A DNA stretch of 64,000 nt from Hyphomicrobium_A sp044507625 (GCA_044507625.1 JBIQJE010000006.1:1-64000), one strand, 5' to 3'; positions 52,365 through 63,088 are shown, numbered from the stretch's first letter. Made by a program: numbers and translations. Notes: generated from the sequence alone by a model not told the origin.

Positions 52365-52643
52365 TCAGTCGTCGGCGTCTTCGTCGTCGAGATCGCCGGT
52401 CTTCGCGCGGACTTCTTCGTCGGTCTGCAGCTGCGTGCCGCAGAACGGACAGAAGAACACCGGGTGATCCACCATGCCGGGCTCTTCGTCCTCGAGATCG
52501 ACGAGGCCGACCGACATATAGAGCACACCGTCATCGCCCACGGTGAGGAGGGGCTCGAACTCCTCTCCGCTCATCGCATCCTGCAGCTCCGCACAGCAGG
52601 AACCGAAACCCCCACCGCCACCAGATGGTGCTTCCACGGCCAT
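52365..52643 (-). CDS. Small acidic CPFC-motif protein inside the atp operon
   Basis: The product is 92 aa. A Gly-rich N-terminus (GGGGGFGSCCAEL) precedes FEPLLTVGDDGVLYMSVGLV, then FFCPFCGTQLQTDEEV and a very acidic end. The CC pair and CPFC are plausible ligands for zinc, or a redox pair. No membrane segment is seen. It lies between atpD (44 bases) and atpC (16 bases), so it should be made along with ATP synthase. I do not recognise a named family. The reading frame is well used and followed by normal spacing, so it is likely real. Confidence 0.65.
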   Translation of the reverse strand: MAVEAPSGGGGGFGSCCAELQDAMSGEEFEPLLTVGDDGVLYMSVGLVDLEDEEPGMVDHPVFFCPFCGTQLQTDEEVRAKTGDLDDEDADD

Positions 52644-52687
52644 ATTGATCGTCCTCGTCGCGAGGCCACGCGGGCCCTGTTAAGTGA

Positions 52688-54121
52688 TCAGGCGGCTTCG
52701 GCCAGCTTTTCGGCCTTGGCAATCGCTTCTTCGATCGTGCCGACCATGTAGAAGGCCTGCTCGGGGAGGTGGTCGTAGTCGCCGTTGACCAGGCCCTTGA
52801 AGCCCTTGATCGTGTCGGCCAGCGAAACGAGCTTACCCGGCGAGCCGGTGAACACTTCGGCGACGTGGAACGGCTGCGACAGGAAGCGCTCGATCTTACG
52901 GGCGCGGGCCACAGCGATCTTGTCGTCCTCGGAAAGCTCGTCCATGCCGAGAATGGCGATGATGTCCTGCAGAGCCTTGTAACGCTGGAGGATCTCCTGC
53001 ACCTGGCGGGCCACCTGATAGTGCTCCTCGCCAAGAATGCGCGGATCGAGCATGCGCGACGTGGAGTCGAGCGGGTCGACGGCGGGATAGATGCCCTTTT
53101 CAGCGATCGAGCGCGAAAGCACCGTCGTTGCGTCAAGGTGGGCGAACGATGTTGCCGGCGCAGGGTCGGTCAAGTCGTCGGCCGGCACGTAAATGGCCTG
53201 CACCGAGGTGATCGAGCCCTTCTGCGTCGTGGTGATGCGCTCCTGCAGCGCACCCATGTCGGTGGCCAGCGTCGGCTGATAGCCCACCGCCGATGGGATA
53301 CGGCCGAGCAGCGCCGACACCTCAGAGCCCGCCTGGGTGAAGCGGAAGATGTTGTCGACGAAGAACAGCACGTCCTGGCCCTGGTCGCGGAAGTATTCGG
53401 CGACCGTCAGACCCGAAAGGGCGACACGCATGCGGGCGCCCGGCGGCTCGTTCATCTGGCCGTACACCAGCGCGCACTTCGAGCCGGCTGTCGAGCCGTT
53501 GTTCTCCTTCGGGTCGACGTTCACCTTCGACTCGATCATCTCGTGATAGAGATCGTTGCCCTCGCGGGTGCGCTCGCCCACGCCTGCGAACACGGAGTAG
53601 CCGCCGTGTGCCTTCGCGACGTTGTTGATCAGCTCCATGATGAGCACGGTCTTGCCGACACCGGCGCCGCCGAACAGGCCGATCTTGCCGCCCTTGGCGT
53701 ACGGGGCCAGCAGGTCGACGACCTTGATGCCCGTGACGAGGATCTGCGCTTCCGTCGACTGATCCTGGAAGGACGGAGCAGACTGATGGATCGGGTACTC
53801 TTCGGTGCCCTTGATGGGACCCGCTTCGTCCACCGGCTCGCCGATGACGTTCATGATGCGGCCGAGCGTGGCATCGCCCACCGGCACCTTGATCGGCGCG
53901 CCGGTGTCGGACACTTCCTGGCCGCGCACGAGACCCTCGGTGGAATCCATGGCGATCGTGCGCACGGTGTTTTCGCCGAGGTGCTGCGCAACCTCGAGCA
54001 CCAGACGCGAGCCCTGGTTCGTGGTCTCGAGAGCGTTCAGGATTGCCGGCAGGTGATCGTCGAACTGCACGTCAACGACGGCGCCCGTGACCTGGCGAAT
54101 GCGACCAACTTTATTTGCCAT
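52688..54121 (-). CDS. atpD: F1F0 ATP synthase, beta subunit
   Basis: This is the catalytic subunit, 477 aa. Walker A GGAGVGKTVLIMELI, ALVYGQMNEPPGAR, the catalytic Glu region GERTREGNDLYHEM and Walker B DVLFFVDNIFRF are present. The start gives MANKVGRIRQVTGAVVDVQF. It follows the Ohr gene by 22 bases, where in most alphaproteobacteria atpG would be directly upstream. Confidence 0.98.
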   Translation of the reverse strand: MANKVGRIRQVTGAVVDVQFDDHLPAILNALETTNQGSRLVLEVAQHLGENTVRTIAMDSTEGLVRGQEVSDTGAPIKVPVGDATLGRIMNVIGEPVDEAGPIKGTEEYPIHQSAPSFQDQSTEAQILVTGIKVVDLLAPYAKGGKIGLFGGAGVGKTVLIMELINNVAKAHGGYSVFAGVGERTREGNDLYHEMIESKVNVDPKENNGSTAGSKCALVYGQMNEPPGARMRVALSGLTVAEYFRDQGQDVLFFVDNIFRFTQAGSEVSALLGRIPSAVGYQPTLATDMGALQERITTTQKGSITSVQAIYVPADDLTDPAPATSFAHLDATTVLSRSIAEKGIYPAVDPLDSTSRMLDPRILGEEHYQVARQVQEILQRYKALQDIIAILGMDELSEDDKIAVARARKIERFLSQPFHVAEVFTGSPGKLVSLADTIKGFKGLVNGDYDHLPEQAFYMVGTIEEAIAKAEKLAEAA

Positions 54122-54143
54122 TTTCGTCTCCAGCAGATGTGTT

Positions 54144-54548
54144 TCAGGCGACCGTCAGCGTGACGGGGATGTTCCCGCGCGTCGCCTTCGAGTACGGGCA
54201 GATTTCGTGAGCTTCTTTCAGCAGCGCTTCGACCTTGTCCTTGTCGGCGCCGGGAATGGCGAGCTTGATTTCGGCCTTCAACGCAAAGCTCGTTGCGTCT
54301 TTGTCGAGCGTAACGTCGCAGGTGACCTTCGCCGCCTGCCCGTCGAGACCGTGCTTCTTGGCGAGCAGCAGTACCGCCTGGCCGAAACAGGACGACCACC
54401 CGAGCGCGAAAAGCTGCTCGGGGTTGTGGCCCTCGCCGGAGCCGCCGAGATCCTTCGGCAGTGCCATCGCGAGCGCCAGCTTGCCCTCGTCGAGCACCGC
54501 GCGGCCGTCCCGGCCACCCTTCGTCGTCGCTGTCGTCGTGTAAGCCAT
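54144..54548 (-). CDS. ohr: Organic hydroperoxide resistance protein (Ohr/OsmC family)
   Basis: The product is 134 aa. The two redox Cys lie in GWSSCFGQAVLLLA and HEICPYSKATRGN. The Arg/Glu network region is marked by NPEQLFALGW. This is a thiol peroxidase that reduces organic hydroperoxides using lipoylated proteins. Its gene lies between atpG (21 bases) and atpD (22 bases) on the same strand, so it is part of the ATP synthase transcript. No OhrR repressor gene is nearby. Ohr and OsmC are hard to separate by reading; the Cys spacing and short length favour Ohr. Confidence 0.88.
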   Translation of the reverse strand: MAYTTTATTKGGRDGRAVLDEGKLALAMALPKDLGGSGEGHNPEQLFALGWSSCFGQAVLLLAKKHGLDGQAAKVTCDVTLDKDATSFALKAEIKLAIPGADKDKVEALLKEAHEICPYSKATRGNIPVTLTVA

Positions 54549-54569
54549 GGCCGCCTCGCTGATCTGATC

Positions 54570-55451
54570 CTAGAGGGCCTCGGCGCCGGAGATGATCTCG
54601 ATGAGTTCCTTCGTTATCATCGCCTGACGTGTACGGTTGTAGGTAAGCGTGAGCTTGTCGATCATATCGCCGGCGTTGCGCGTCGCCGAATCCATAGCGC
54701 TCATCTGCGCGCCGTAGAACGAAGCGACGTTCTCCAGGAGACCGCGATAGATCTGCGTCGAGATGTTGAGCGTGACGAGATCGCCGAGGACTTCCTCCTC
54801 GCTCGGCTCATACTGATGGATGGCTTCCGCGCCACCGCCCGTGGACGCCTTCGCTTCCGGGATCTTGGCCGGGATGAGCTGCAGCGCCGTGGGCTGCTGC
54901 TTGATCACCGACTTGAACTCCGAGAAGTAGAGCGTCGCCACGTCGAACGCGCCGGCCTCGTAGAGGCTCAGCAGTTTCTGCGCGATCTCGTCGGCGTTGG
55001 AGAACGCAATCTGGCGCACGGCGCGCAGATCGATGCGGTCGATGTAGTAGCTGCCGAGCTCGCGCTTCAGCGCCTCGGCACCCTTGCGACCCACCATGAT
55101 CATCTTCACGGTCTTGCCGGCGGCGAGAAGACGCTGCGCATCCTGCCGGGCAAGCTTGGAGATGTTCGTATTGAAACCGCCGGCAAGGCCGCGCTCGCCG
55201 GTCATCACCACCATGAGATGAACATCATCGCGGCCCGTGCCCGCCAGCAGCGGTGCCGAACCCTTGTCGGTGATGCGCGAGCCGAGGCTCGCAATCATCT
55301 TGTCCATGCGCTCCGCATAGGGTCGCGCGGCGGTAGCGATTTCCTGGGCGCGGCGCAGCTTCGCCGCGGCGACCATCTGCATCGCCTTGGTGATCTTACG
55401 CGTCGCCTTCACGGAGGCGATGCGGTTTCTGAGATCCTTTAAGCTCGCCAT
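54570..55451 (-). CDS. atpG: F1F0 ATP synthase, gamma subunit
   Basis: This is the rotor subunit, 293 aa. MASLKDLRNRIASVKATRKITKAMQMVAAAKLRRAQ is split here as MASLKDLRNRIASVK and ITKAMQMVAAAK, typical N-terminal coiled-coil sequence. The C-terminal coiled-coil AMDSATRNAGDMIDKLTL is likewise conserved. It follows atpA by 70 bases. Confidence 0.97.
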   Translation of the reverse strand: MASLKDLRNRIASVKATRKITKAMQMVAAAKLRRAQEIATAARPYAERMDKMIASLGSRITDKGSAPLLAGTGRDDVHLMVVMTGERGLAGGFNTNISKLARQDAQRLLAAGKTVKMIMVGRKGAEALKRELGSYYIDRIDLRAVRQIAFSNADEIAQKLLSLYEAGAFDVATLYFSEFKSVIKQQPTALQLIPAKIPEAKASTGGGAEAIHQYEPSEEEVLGDLVTLNISTQIYRGLLENVASFYGAQMSAMDSATRNAGDMIDKLTLTYNRTRQAMITKELIEIISGAEAL

Positions 55452-55521
55452 CGGGCGGCGCCTTCCTTCTTATCCTAATGGATCCGGACCGCGTTCGGGC
55501 GGTCCGGATGACAATCGGCAA

Positions 55522-57057
<1,536 letters not shown>

Positions 57058-57163
57058 CACTTGCCTCTTCCCTTACAGCGCATTTCCGTTACGTGCTGGC
57101 GCCGGCGGCGCCGGGCAGTCTTGCCGGGAACAGCCGCAGGAGAGCCCGCGGCGCGTCCCCCGA

Positions 57164-57724
57164 TCAAGCAGTGCCCTTCAGCACGACCTTTAGATTGTTG
57201 AGCTTCGTCCGCAGCGATGAATCGAACATGCGGCTGCCGACCTTGACCACCAGGCCGCCGAGCAGCGAGGGGTCGACCTTGGCATCGAGCCGCACGTCCT
57301 TGCCGTAGGACGCCTTCAGCGTGTTCTTCAGTGCGGCGAGCTGCTCATCGCTGAGCTCGACTGCCGACTGCACTTCGGCCGTCATCTCGCCGCGGTGAAG
57401 GGCGAGCTGCTGGCGGAAATTCTTGATCATGTCCTCCGCGGCGGCCAGGCGCCGGTTGCGCGCCACCACTTTGAGGAAGTTGCTCGTCGTCGCGCCGACG
57501 GATGCCCAGTCGAGCACCGCCTTCATGGCGCGCTCCTGATCCTCGGCGGCGAAGGCCGGGCTGTGCACCAGGCGCTTCAGATCATCGCTCTGATCGAGCA
57601 TTGCCTGGAATTTCGAAAGATCCGCATCGACGCCGTCGAGCTCGTCGTGCTCGCGTGCCAATTCAAAAAGCGCCGAGGCATAGCGCCCCGCAACACCTGA
57701 CGTCATCTGATTGTCCGTTGCCAC
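57164..57724 (-). CDS. atpH: F1F0 ATP synthase, delta subunit
   Basis: The product is 186 aa. GVAGRYASALFELAREHDELD is the N-terminal six-helix domain, and VVKVGSRMFDSSLRTKLNNL the C-terminal signature. It forms the peripheral stalk cap. The start is GTG at 57724; an ATG six codons later is less likely. It is first in the operon atpH-A-G-ohr-D-x-C. The F0 genes are elsewhere, as is usual in alphaproteobacteria. Confidence 0.95.
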   Translation of the reverse strand: MATDNQMTSGVAGRYASALFELAREHDELDGVDADLSKFQAMLDQSDDLKRLVHSPAFAAEDQERAMKAVLDWASVGATTSNFLKVVARNRRLAAAEDMIKNFRQQLALHRGEMTAEVQSAVELSDEQLAALKNTLKASYGKDVRLDAKVDPSLLGGLVVKVGSRMFDSSLRTKLNNLKVVLKGTA

Positions 57725-58075
57725 GTGAAACGCTCTCGCCGGCAGCCATAACGGGGGCTCAGGGCCAGATAGGCCTGTCCGCTCCCTCCCCCGCTTTGAG
57801 GAAATTCATCCGCACAGAAGGACGCCGCGGGCATCGAGACCCCGGCACCCCTGAAAAGTGCGCGCGTTCTCTAACATGCACCGGGCCACCCTTCAACGGG
57901 GGACAGATGTCCGAATGCCGCATTTGGCGGCCGAAAAACGCAATTTGCCAGATGAACGTAAGCTGCATGCCCCCTTCAGAGGCGGTTCAGCCCGAAAAGT
58001 ATTGAATGCCCTTCATCGCCGGCAACGACGCCGGCACTGGGATAGAGGCCAGCATCTGGCCAAGGGGAAGAAAAA
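57725..58075. other. Divergent intergenic region between atpH and the secreted-protein gene
   Basis: This 351-base stretch holds no convincing reading frame. It should contain the promoter of the atp operon (minus) and that of the gene at 58076 (plus). I see no clean -10/-35 pair. AAGGGGAAG just before 58076 is that gene's ribosome-binding site. Confidence 0.5.
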
Positions 58076-58357
58076 ATGACGATCACTCGCAAGCTCACCT
58101 CCACACTCACCGCCCTCGCCATCGCGGCCGCCAGCTTCGCGCCCCTCGCGACCTCCGCCAACGCGGGTCCGCGCGGGTACGGCCACGGCTACGGCAACCA
58201 TTATAACCACGGTTACCACGGCGGCTATCGCGGCGGTCGCGACCGCTACTACGCTCGCCACTACCACCACCGGAAGAACAACACCGGCAAGTACGTCGCC
58301 ATCGGTGCTGCCGCTCTGATGCTCGGCATCATCGCTTCGGAGGCTGGACGCCGCTAG
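58076..58357 (+). CDS. Small exported Gly/His/Tyr-rich protein
   Basis: The product is 93 aa. A signal peptide (about 1-30, TLTALAIAAASFAPLATSANA) precedes a low-complexity stretch of GY, HG, NH and YY (GYGHGYGNHYNHGYHGGY), then a basic RRDRYYARHYHH-like region and a C-terminal hydrophobic segment (YVAIGAAALMLGIIAS). The His-rich part could bind metal. Such proteins are common but uncharacterised in Rhizobiales. A strong ribosome-binding site lies upstream and a terminator downstream. Confidence 0.7.
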   Translation: MTITRKLTSTLTALAIAAASFAPLATSANAGPRGYGHGYGNHYNHGYHGGYRGGRDRYYARHYHHRKNNTGKYVAIGAAALMLGIIASEAGRR

Positions 58358-58517
58358 CCATCAGCGGCCATTGCCTCCGACGCCGGAGGCAGCAAGCGCC
58401 TCCGGCGACAGGTTTCACCCGCGCCCTCACCCAGCGCAGGTGGTTGCACGGCGCTCCGGCGCCACCATTTGAATACCTAAGCATATTGACTGAGCGCCCC
58501 CACCCTCGCGCCAGTCC

Positions 58518-58558
58518 GGGCCGAACCTTTCCCCCCAAGGTTCGGCCCTTTTATTTTT
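58518..58558 (+). terminator. Strong rho-independent terminator
   Basis: A perfect 12-bp stem, GGGCCGAACCTT with AAGGTTCGGCCC, and a 7-base loop are followed by TTTTATTTTT. It closes the transcript of the gene at 58076. The rest of the 320-base gap 58358-58677 holds no gene that I can support. Confidence 0.9.
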
Positions 58559-58677
58559 GGGCACGCAATGTGGCCCGGTTGGACCACGATTACTCTGGGC
58601 CTATTCAGGCCAAAGCTGAATCATCGCTCCAATCGGAAGCCGGAGCGCATCGCGGTTCAACGATAACGGCCCGTGCC

Positions 58678-59100
58678 CTAGGCTCGCTGCATGATCTGCA
58701 AAGCCTTTTGCAGCCGCTCCGCATTCTCGCGATCGAAATGGGAAAGGGCGAATGCGATGCCCTGGCGCGCCCGGTCGACGAAGTCGATGCGCTCCGTGTC
58801 CGTGGCCATGTCCACCGTTTGACCCGACGCAACGGAGACCTTCACGGTCATCGACAGGAACGGGGTGCTCTCCTCGAGCGACATGTTCCCGCTCAGAATC
58901 TGCCCGTTCATCCAGTCGAACAGCTCTTGCCGTGTCATGCGGGTGAATTCGGGCCTTGCCCCGCCGCCCTTGCCGGCTGACGCGCCATCGGGAGACGCTG
59001 CGCCGGAGGTCACCATGGACGCAAAATCACCCGAGGAAGCGCGCGCCGGTTTGGAGTGTAGACCCGCAGTCCGATAGACCGCGTCCGCGTCGACTTTCAT
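58678..59100 (-). CDS. Hypothetical protein, 140 aa
   Basis: A polar, Ser/Gly/Ala-rich N-terminus (about 1-50) is followed by an ordered part, FTRMTRQELFDWMNGQIL, then SLEESTPFLSMTVKV, then TERIDFVDRARQGIAFALSH. It has no signal peptide or membrane helix. Similar small proteins occur near motility and other genes in Rhizobiales, but I cannot name a function. The frame looks natural in composition, and the gene stands alone. Confidence 0.6.
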   Translation of the reverse strand: MKVDADAVYRTAGLHSKPARASSGDFASMVTSGAASPDGASAGKGGGARPEFTRMTRQELFDWMNGQILSGNMSLEESTPFLSMTVKVSVASGQTVDMATDTERIDFVDRARQGIAFALSHFDRENAERLQKALQIMQRA

Positions 59101-59188
59101 CGTCTTCGCCCAATTTCTGCTTTCGACAGCTCCACCCTACCAGCCGGCGCTTGTGCCGGCCTTGACACCTGTCGCCGCGATCCGGTGC

Positions 59189-59572
59189 CTAAGCGGCCTG
59201 TGTCGCGAGCCACCAGGTCGTGCCGCCCGGATCCTTCACCCCGCCGCGCTTGTCTGGATCCTCCTTGCGCACCGGCTCCATGACAGATGTTCCGCCCGCC
59301 GCGAGCGCCCGCCGGTAGGCGGCGTCGACATCCGGCACATAGAGGTGCACGTGCGCGGGCACCGCCGGCCAGCCGTCGACGGCATCTGCGAACATGACGA
59401 CGGTGTCGTCGATGCGTGCTTCGCCATGCTTGAGCGAGCCATCCGGCCGCTCGATCACGCGCAGCGGCTCCGCGCCGAATGCCGCGCGTAGAAACTCGAG
59501 CGTCGCCCTCGCATCGCTCACGATGAGATAAGGGGAGGCGGAATTATAGCCTTCGGGCTTCCAGCTGGTCAT
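59189..59572 (-). CDS. VOC-family (glyoxalase/PhnB-like) protein
   Basis: The product is 127 aa. The beta-alpha-beta-beta-beta module with SASPYLIVSDARATLEFLRAAF, GEARIDDTVVMFAD, VPDVDAAYRRALAAG and VKDPGGTTWWLAT matches the PhnB/glyoxalase-like subset of VOC. Enzymatic role unknown. The ATG at 59572 is chosen because upstream frame lacks the fold. Confidence 0.82.
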   Translation of the reverse strand: MTSWKPEGYNSASPYLIVSDARATLEFLRAAFGAEPLRVIERPDGSLKHGEARIDDTVVMFADAVDGWPAVPAHVHLYVPDVDAAYRRALAAGGTSVMEPVRKEDPDKRGGVKDPGGTTWWLATQAA

Positions 59573-59657
59573 GGTAGTGGCTTCCCTGATGGAGAATGTG
59601 CCGTAATCGTCCGCGCACGTTGCGCGCATAACGCCGTCGGACGGGAAACGCTCCCTC

Positions 59658-61895
59658 TCAAAGAAAGCTGTACGGATCGATGTCGATCGTGACGCGCACA
59701 TCGCCCTTCATCGGCGGCACCTGCGCCATCCACGCGCGCAAATAACCCTGCACGTCCATCTCCCGCGGCGCCTTCACCAGCAGCCGCCAGCGATGGCGCC
59801 CGCGGATCACCGCGAGCGGCGCCTCGGCGGGGCCGAGCACCTCGATCTTTTCCGAACGCGGCGCCCGGTGCACGATATCCCGCGCGATGAGCTGCGCGGT
59901 CTCCTTGTCGCGCGCGGCGACGACAAGCGCGACGAGCCGCCCGAACGGCGGCAGCAGGCCCTTCCGCCGGTTGGCGATCTCGTGCACCAGGAACGCTTCG
60001 CGGTCGCCGCCGATGATCGCCGCCATCACCGGATGATCCGGCATGTGCGTCTGCACGAACCCGCGCCCTTCCGCCAGCGCGCGGCCCGCGCGCCCCGTCA
60101 CCTGATGCAAGAGCTGGAACGTGCGCTCGCCCGCGCGCGGATCGGCGCCCTGGGCCAAGCCCAGATCGCCATCGACGATGCCGACCGTCGCAAGATTCGG
60201 AAAGTGGTGGCCCTTCGCCACCATCTGCGTGCCGATGACGATGTCGATCCCCCCCGCCTCGATGTCGCGGATGATGTCGCGCATCTCGGTGAGGCCCGGC
60301 ACGAGGTCCGACGACAGCAGCGCCACGCGTGCATCCGGAAACCGCTCCGCCACCTCCTCCGCCACGCGCTCGACGCCGGGCCCGCACGCAACCAGCGCGC
60401 CGGGCTCTGAGCACTTCGGACACTTCTCGGGCAGCGGAATGGAAAACCCGCAATGGTGACAGTGCAGCCGCCCGCGGAAGCGGTGCTCCACCAGCCACGC
60501 CGTGCACTGCGGACATTCGATCCGGTGTCCGCACGAGCGGCACAGGGTGAGCGGGGCGTATCCGCGGCGGTTGAGGAACAGCAGCGTCTGCTGCCCGTCG
60601 GCCAGCGTGCGCGCCACCGCCTCGACCAGCGGCGGCGCGAGCCACTTGCCCTTCTCCGGCGGATCGCAGCGCAGATCGATCGCCGTCACATCGGGCAGCG
60701 AAGCGCCGGAAAAGCGTCCCGGCAGCACCACATGGCGGTAGCGTCCGGTACGTGCGTTGACGTGCGTCTCTATCGACGGCGTCGCCGACGCCAGCACCAC
60801 CGGGAAGCCGCCGAGATTGCCGCGCACCACGGCCATGTCGCGCGCCTGGTAATGTACGCGGTCGTCCTGCTTGTAGCCCGCATCGTGCTCTTCATCGACG
60901 ATGATGAGGCCGAGATCGCTGAACGGCAGGAACAGCGCCGAGCGTGCACCCACCACAACGCGCGCTTCACCCGTTGCCGCCTGCCGCCAGACGCGCCCGC
61001 GCTCCGGCCCCGACAGCGCCGAGTGCCATTCGACCGGCATGCAGCCGAAACGCGCCTCGAAACGACGCATGAACTGATCGGTGAGCGCGATCTCCGGCAG
61101 CATGATCACTGCTTGCCTGCCGTGCTCCAGCGCCCGCGCCACCGCCTCGAAATAGACTTCCGTCTTGCCCGATCCCGTCACGCCGTCGAGCAGCGTGGTC
61201 GAGAAATTCCCCGCATCCACCGCCGAGCGCAGCGCGTGCACGGCCGCCGCCTGCTCGGGAATGAACTCCGTCACGCGATAATGCGGATCGGGAATGGGCG
61301 GGCGCTTTTCCGGTATTGCCACCTCGACGAGGTTTCCCGACGCGACGAGCCCATCGACCACGCCCGTCGAGCATTCCGCCGCCTGCGCCAGCGCCGCCTT
61401 GGCGCGGATCGCCCCGTCGCGCGCGATCTCGAGCGCCCGCTTGCGGGCCGGCGTCATGCGCCCCGGATCGGGCGCTCCTTCCACGGACGTAACGCCGAAG
61501 CGCGGCTTCACCGGCTCGAACGCCGCGCGCGCGCTCATCATCATGCGCACCGTCATGCCGAGCGGGCTCAGCGTATATTTGGCGATCCACTCGGCAAAGC
61601 GCAGCGTGATCTCCGGCAGCGGCGGCACGTCGAGCCGCGCAGTCACCGCCTTGAGCTTCTTCGGATCGACGGTCTTGCCGTCCTCGCCCACCGGCCGGTC
61701 CCAGACGACCCCGATGCGGCTCTGCGGGCCGAACGGCACCAGTACGAAACAGCCCGGCTCGATATCGATCCCCGGCGGGACGAGGTAGTCGTACGTCTGG
61801 TCCAACGCGACCGCGAGCACCACGGGCGCCTTCGTCCAGGCGCCCGGCTGGGCGGCGCTGGCGTCGCTCTCGATGGGCTCGAACAGACTTTGCAT
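59658..61895 (-). CDS. priA: Primosomal protein N' (replication restart helicase)
   Basis: The product is 745 aa, the usual length. The 3'-DNA-binding domain at the start (VVLAVALDQTYDYLVP), then Walker A GVTGSGKTEVYFEA and the DEEH box (VDEEHDAG) of the helicase. Two zinc-binding motifs follow, CRSCGHRIECPQC and CHHCGFSIPLPEKCPKC, in the order of PriA. It reloads the replisome at stalled forks. The ATG at 61895 is preferred; a GTG 13 codons earlier is in frame. Its neighbourhood next to atp genes matches other Rhizobiales. Confidence 0.95.
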   Translation of the reverse strand: MQSLFEPIESDASAAQPGAWTKAPVVLAVALDQTYDYLVPPGIDIEPGCFVLVPFGPQSRIGVVWDRPVGEDGKTVDPKKLKAVTARLDVPPLPEITLRFAEWIAKYTLSPLGMTVRMMMSARAAFEPVKPRFGVTSVEGAPDPGRMTPARKRALEIARDGAIRAKAALAQAAECSTGVVDGLVASGNLVEVAIPEKRPPIPDPHYRVTEFIPEQAAAVHALRSAVDAGNFSTTLLDGVTGSGKTEVYFEAVARALEHGRQAVIMLPEIALTDQFMRRFEARFGCMPVEWHSALSGPERGRVWRQAATGEARVVVGARSALFLPFSDLGLIIVDEEHDAGYKQDDRVHYQARDMAVVRGNLGGFPVVLASATPSIETHVNARTGRYRHVVLPGRFSGASLPDVTAIDLRCDPPEKGKWLAPPLVEAVARTLADGQQTLLFLNRRGYAPLTLCRSCGHRIECPQCTAWLVEHRFRGRLHCHHCGFSIPLPEKCPKCSEPGALVACGPGVERVAEEVAERFPDARVALLSSDLVPGLTEMRDIIRDIEAGGIDIVIGTQMVAKGHHFPNLATVGIVDGDLGLAQGADPRAGERTFQLLHQVTGRAGRALAEGRGFVQTHMPDHPVMAAIIGGDREAFLVHEIANRRKGLLPPFGRLVALVVAARDKETAQLIARDIVHRAPRSEKIEVLGPAEAPLAVIRGRHRWRLLVKAPREMDVQGYLRAWMAQVPPMKGDVRVTIDIDPYSFL

Positions 61896-62116
61896 GAGCG
61901 TGACATTAGCCCCAAGCCGCCGGTCGGCGAACACGAGCCCCGGAAGTTAAGCGGCCAGCACGGCACTCGAAAGGCACCGGCGGCCGAATGCCCGCGACTA
62001 TTGATCGTCGTCCGCGGACGACAATATTCCTTGCCGATACCACAGATTAACCGGGGATCGAGAGCCGGCCGCTATGCTACGTGCCGCGTCAAGGCGTTGA
62101 GGGAACCATCCGCCCC

Positions 62117-63085
62117 ATGGAATACAAGGACTACTACAAGATCCTCGGCGTTGAGCGCAGCGCCAGTCAGGACGACATCAAGCGCGCCTACCGCAAGCTC
62201 GCCCGCACATACCATCCCGATGTGAATAAGGAAGCGGGCGCCGAGACGAAGTTCAAGGATGCCGGCGAAGCCTACGAGGTTCTGAAGGACCCCGAAAAGC
62301 GCGCCGCCTACGATGAGCTGGGCGCCAACTGGCAGCAGGGCCAGCAGTTCCGCCCGCCGCCGAACTGGGATGCCGGCTTCGAATTTTCCGGCGGCGGCTA
62401 TACCGACGCCGACGCGTCCCAGTTCTCCGACTTCTTCGAAGGACTGTTTGGCCGTGCCCGCGCGGGCGGAGCCCGCGGTGGCGGTGCCGCCGGCGGCTTT
62501 GCGCGCCGCGAGTTCCATGCCCCCGGCGAGGACCACCACGCCAAGATCGTCATTCCGCTGCGCGACGCCTATACCGGCGCCAAGCGTGAGATCACCTTGC
62601 GCGTGCCGGAACTGGACGACTCCGGCCACGTTGCGCTCAAGAACCGCACGCTGAGCGTCACCATTCCGAAGGGCATTCGCGAAGGCCAGCACATCCGCCT
62701 CGCGGGCCAGGGCTCGCCCGGCATCGGCAAGGGCCAGCCCGGTGATCTTTATCTCGAGGTCGCCTTCGCCCCCGATCCGCATTTCCGCGTCGAAGGCAAG
62801 GACGTCTACCTGGATTTGCCAGTCGCTCCTTGGGAAGCAGCCCTCGGCGCCAGCGTGAAAGTGCCGACGCCCGAAGGCGCCGTGATGCTCAAGATCCCGC
62901 CGGGCTCGACGAAGGGTCGCACCATGCGTCTCAAGGGCAAGGGCATACCCGGCAAACCCCCCGGCGACATGCACGCCATTCTGAAGATCGAGCTGCCGCC
63001 CGCCGACACCGACAAGGCCAAGGAGCTCTATAAGGAGATGGAGCGCGAGCTTCCGTTCAACCCGCGCGCCGGCCTGGGAGTCTAA
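62117..63085 (+). CDS. cbpA: DnaJ-like co-chaperone CbpA
   Basis: The product is 322 aa. The J domain (DYYKILGVERSASQDDIK, with the HPD motif in TYHPDVNK) is followed by a Gly/Phe-rich linker and a C-terminal substrate-binding double beta domain (TLSVTIPKGIREGQHIRLAG). There is no zinc finger, so it is CbpA and not DnaJ. It stimulates DnaK. It is paired with cbpM three bases later. Confidence 0.93.
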   Translation: MEYKDYYKILGVERSASQDDIKRAYRKLARTYHPDVNKEAGAETKFKDAGEAYEVLKDPEKRAAYDELGANWQQGQQFRPPPNWDAGFEFSGGGYTDADASQFSDFFEGLFGRARAGGARGGGAAGGFARREFHAPGEDHHAKIVIPLRDAYTGAKREITLRVPELDDSGHVALKNRTLSVTIPKGIREGQHIRLAGQGSPGIGKGQPGDLYLEVAFAPDPHFRVEGKDVYLDLPVAPWEAALGASVKVPTPEGAVMLKIPPGSTKGRTMRLKGKGIPGKPPGDMHAILKIELPPADTDKAKELYKEMERELPFNPRAGLGV

Positions 63086-63088
63086 GCG

